From positions 116,877 through 180,876 of the forward strand of contig MHAR01000008.1 of NCBI GenBank assembly GCA_001803045.1: 64,000 nucleotides of DNA, written 5' to 3'. The first letter of the stretch is position 1, and each line of letters opens with the position of its first letter. The translations under genes and the position numbers were made by a program. The notes under the pieces were generated by a model. It was given only the letters and a program-made list of their open reading frames with translations, made no database searches and had not been told where the DNA came from. This DNA comes from Ignavibacteria bacterium RIFOXYB12_FULL_35_14. Lineage in GTDB: Bacteria; Bacteroidota; Ignavibacteria; Ignavibacteriales; Ignavibacteriaceae. Of the stretch, positions 63,063 to 64,000 are shown piece by piece.

Positions 63063-63117
63063 AACCCCAGCCTTAAGGCTGGGGTTGATAGCATATCAAA
63101 GATGTTGGGGCTTTAGC
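63063..63117. repeat. Compound palindrome between tyrS and smpB
   Basis: A perfect 24-base palindrome (63063-63086) of arm AACCCCAGCCTT is followed by TTGATAGCATATCAA (63085-63099) and TTGGGGCTTTAGCC. Only one copy lies in the window. It gives tyrS an open but false N-terminal extension. Confidence 0.85.
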
Positions 63118-63141
63118 CACAGTTTGTGTTAAAAAATAATA

Positions 63142-63600
63142 TTAGTACTTAAATCTTCTTTCTTGTTCTCGTTGAAAATCTCTCCTCGCAATTGATTCTC
63201 GCTTATCATAAACTTTTTTTCCTTTAGCGACAGCAAGCTCAACTTTTACTTTTCCATTTTTGAAGTACATCCTTAGTGGAATTAGAGTTAGGCCTTTTTC
63301 TTTTACTTTTCCGATGAGCTTTCTTATCTCGCTTTTGTTAAGTAAAAGTTTTCTCGTTCGAGTCGGTTCGTGATTATTTATGTTACCTTGTTCATACGCA
63401 CTTATATTTGCACTCAAAAGCCAGACTTCTCCCTTTTCAATGTTTGCGTAACTATCCACTAAATTTGCTTTGCCTTGTCGTAATGCTTTTACTTCAGTTC
63501 CAGTTAAAACAATTCCTGCTTCAAAAGTCTGAAGTATAGAATATTCATGTCTTGCTTTACGATTTACGGTTATATTTTTTTCTTGGTCTTGGATTTCCAT
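63142..63600 (-). CDS. smpB: SsrA-binding protein SmpB
   Basis: Binds tmRNA and brings it to stalled ribosomes. 152 residues from ATG 63600 ([20 protein letters not shown]). A TTG at 63621 would add seven residues without better evidence. Motifs: [59 protein letters not shown], then [18 protein letters not shown] with the basic tail. Complete. It would pair with tmRNA (ssrA), which is not in this window. Confidence 0.97.
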   Translation of the reverse strand: MEIQDQEKNITVNRKARHEYSILQTFEAGIVLTGTEVKALRQGKANLVDSYANIEKGEVWLLSANISAYEQGNINNHEPTRTRKLLLNKSEIRKLIGKVKEKGLTLIPLRMYFKNGKVKVELAVAKGKKVYDKRESIARRDFQREQERRFKY

Positions 63601-63675
63601 TTTTTTCAATTGCGAAAACAAAAATCATTCTAAATGTAATAAAATGCAAGAAAGTGAAAACTTATTTATTACATT

Positions 63676-63728
63676 AGATATGCCAGATTTCGTAGCGCAA
63701 ATACCGCTGCCCCAAATCTGGCATATCT
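63676..63728. repeat. Palindromic repeat, family D copy 2 (perfect)
   Basis: AGATATGCCAGATTT (63676-63690) and AAATCTGGCATATCT (63714-63728) pair exactly over a 23-nt loop. Arms are identical to 49444-49495, loops differ. It lies between the divergent smpB and GH13-type genes. Confidence 0.92.
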
Positions 63729-63792
63729 AGAATGAGTGTAAATAAACTAAATAATTATCTATCTTTGAAGCAAATAAATCAACTTTATAAAT

Positions 63793-64000
63793 ATGATTTT
63801 AAGAATTTACTTCATTTCTGTTATTCTCATTTCATCGCTTGCTGCCCAATCATTTAAGATTACCAAAATTGAACCGCCAAATTGGTGGAGCGGAATGAAG
63901 AACAATGAACTGCAACTCATGATTTATGGGGAGAATTTGAAGGACATCCAAGTAGCAAGCAAGGATAAACAATTTAAAATTAAAAAAATTACTCAAACCC
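63793..64000 (+). CDS. GH13-type glycosidase, N-terminal part (cut by window edge)
   Basis: 69 codons from ATG 63793 without a stop. A signal peptide (MILRIYFISVILISSLAAQ) is followed by ITKIEPPNWWSGMKNNELQL and MIYGENLKD. The EPPNWWxGM...LQLMxYG pattern is the cyclomaltodextrinase N-terminal domain, found at the start of secreted neopullulanase/SusA-like enzymes that hydrolyse alpha-glucans. The catalytic barrel would lie beyond the window. Confidence 0.85.
   Translation, partial: MILRIYFISVILISSLAAQSFKITKIEPPNWWSGMKNNELQLMIYGENLKDIQVASKDKQFKIKKITQT

Noticed and set aside
63014-63094. N-terminal extension of TyrS
   Set aside because: It is translated from a perfect palindrome; TyrS similarity begins near MTKINFPP.

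Overview
The window looks like chromosome from a low-GC, Gram-negative member of the Bacteroidota/Ignavibacteriota/Chlorobiota group, most like Ignavibacteria. This is an inference. It rests on four proteins with type IX secretion (T9SS) C-terminal sorting domains or variants of them, a PorV/PorQ-family barrel, two TonB-dependent receptors with carboxypeptidase-regulatory-like N-termini, a pyruvoyl-dependent arginine decarboxylase, and many AT-rich genes with TTG or GTG starts. I see no rRNA, CRISPR array, prophage, integrase or intact insertion sequence. There is one tRNA and one riboswitch.

Layout. 1-7076: housekeeping genes (trigger factor cut by the left edge, tRNA-Leu(UAG), PP2C phosphatase, MurA, a membrane gluzincin-TPR protein, a CCA-adding-type nucleotidyltransferase). 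7433-13372: a five-gene MacAB/TolC-type export operon. 13373-19023: a repeat-rich stretch holding a DMT-like permease and three small secreted or lipoprotein genes (NTF2-like, TPR, NTF2-like) that share a similar leader. 19024-37504: one long same-strand cluster with almost no gaps. It starts with T9SS/TonB/PorV-type surface proteins and continues into a poly-gamma-glutamate (PGA) module: a TRAP-type permease, a 48-residue membrane protein, an M14-like deacylase, a DUF6305-like protein, gamma-glutamyltransferase, PgsB, PgsC, PgsW, and a T9SS-sorted histidine-rich protein. 37687-49254: a 1156-residue putative outer-membrane protein, a Nudix hydrolase, a PfkB kinase plus MtnA-type isomerase, RecO, an HtrA protease, an unrecognised three-gene cassette, chorismate synthase and a metallo-beta-lactamase-fold hydrolase. 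49654-55550: an orphan ABC importer pair, an acyl-CoA carboxylase carboxyltransferase and a six-LysM lytic transglycosylase. 55615-60313: a TPP riboswitch with its terminator, then a TonB receptor, thiamine pyrophosphokinase and a sodium:solute symporter, which together read as a thiamine-uptake operon. 60281-64000: on the minus strand TerC, pyruvoyl arginine decarboxylase, TyrS and SmpB, then on the plus strand the start of a GH13-type glycosidase cut by the right edge.

The most interesting content is in two places. First, the PGA module lacks a CapA/PgsA gene. It instead carries PgsW, a lone TRAP large permease, two small unknowns and a translationally coupled T9SS-exported protein that could act on the polymer outside the cell. 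Second, the intergenic spaces hold several families of dispersed palindromes. Three families have different arms but the same geometry (14-15 bp arms, 21-23 nt loop, about 50-53 nt in total). Another family is MITE-like, with GTAGGGA/TCCCTAC ends, in three copies, one of which lacks the middle.
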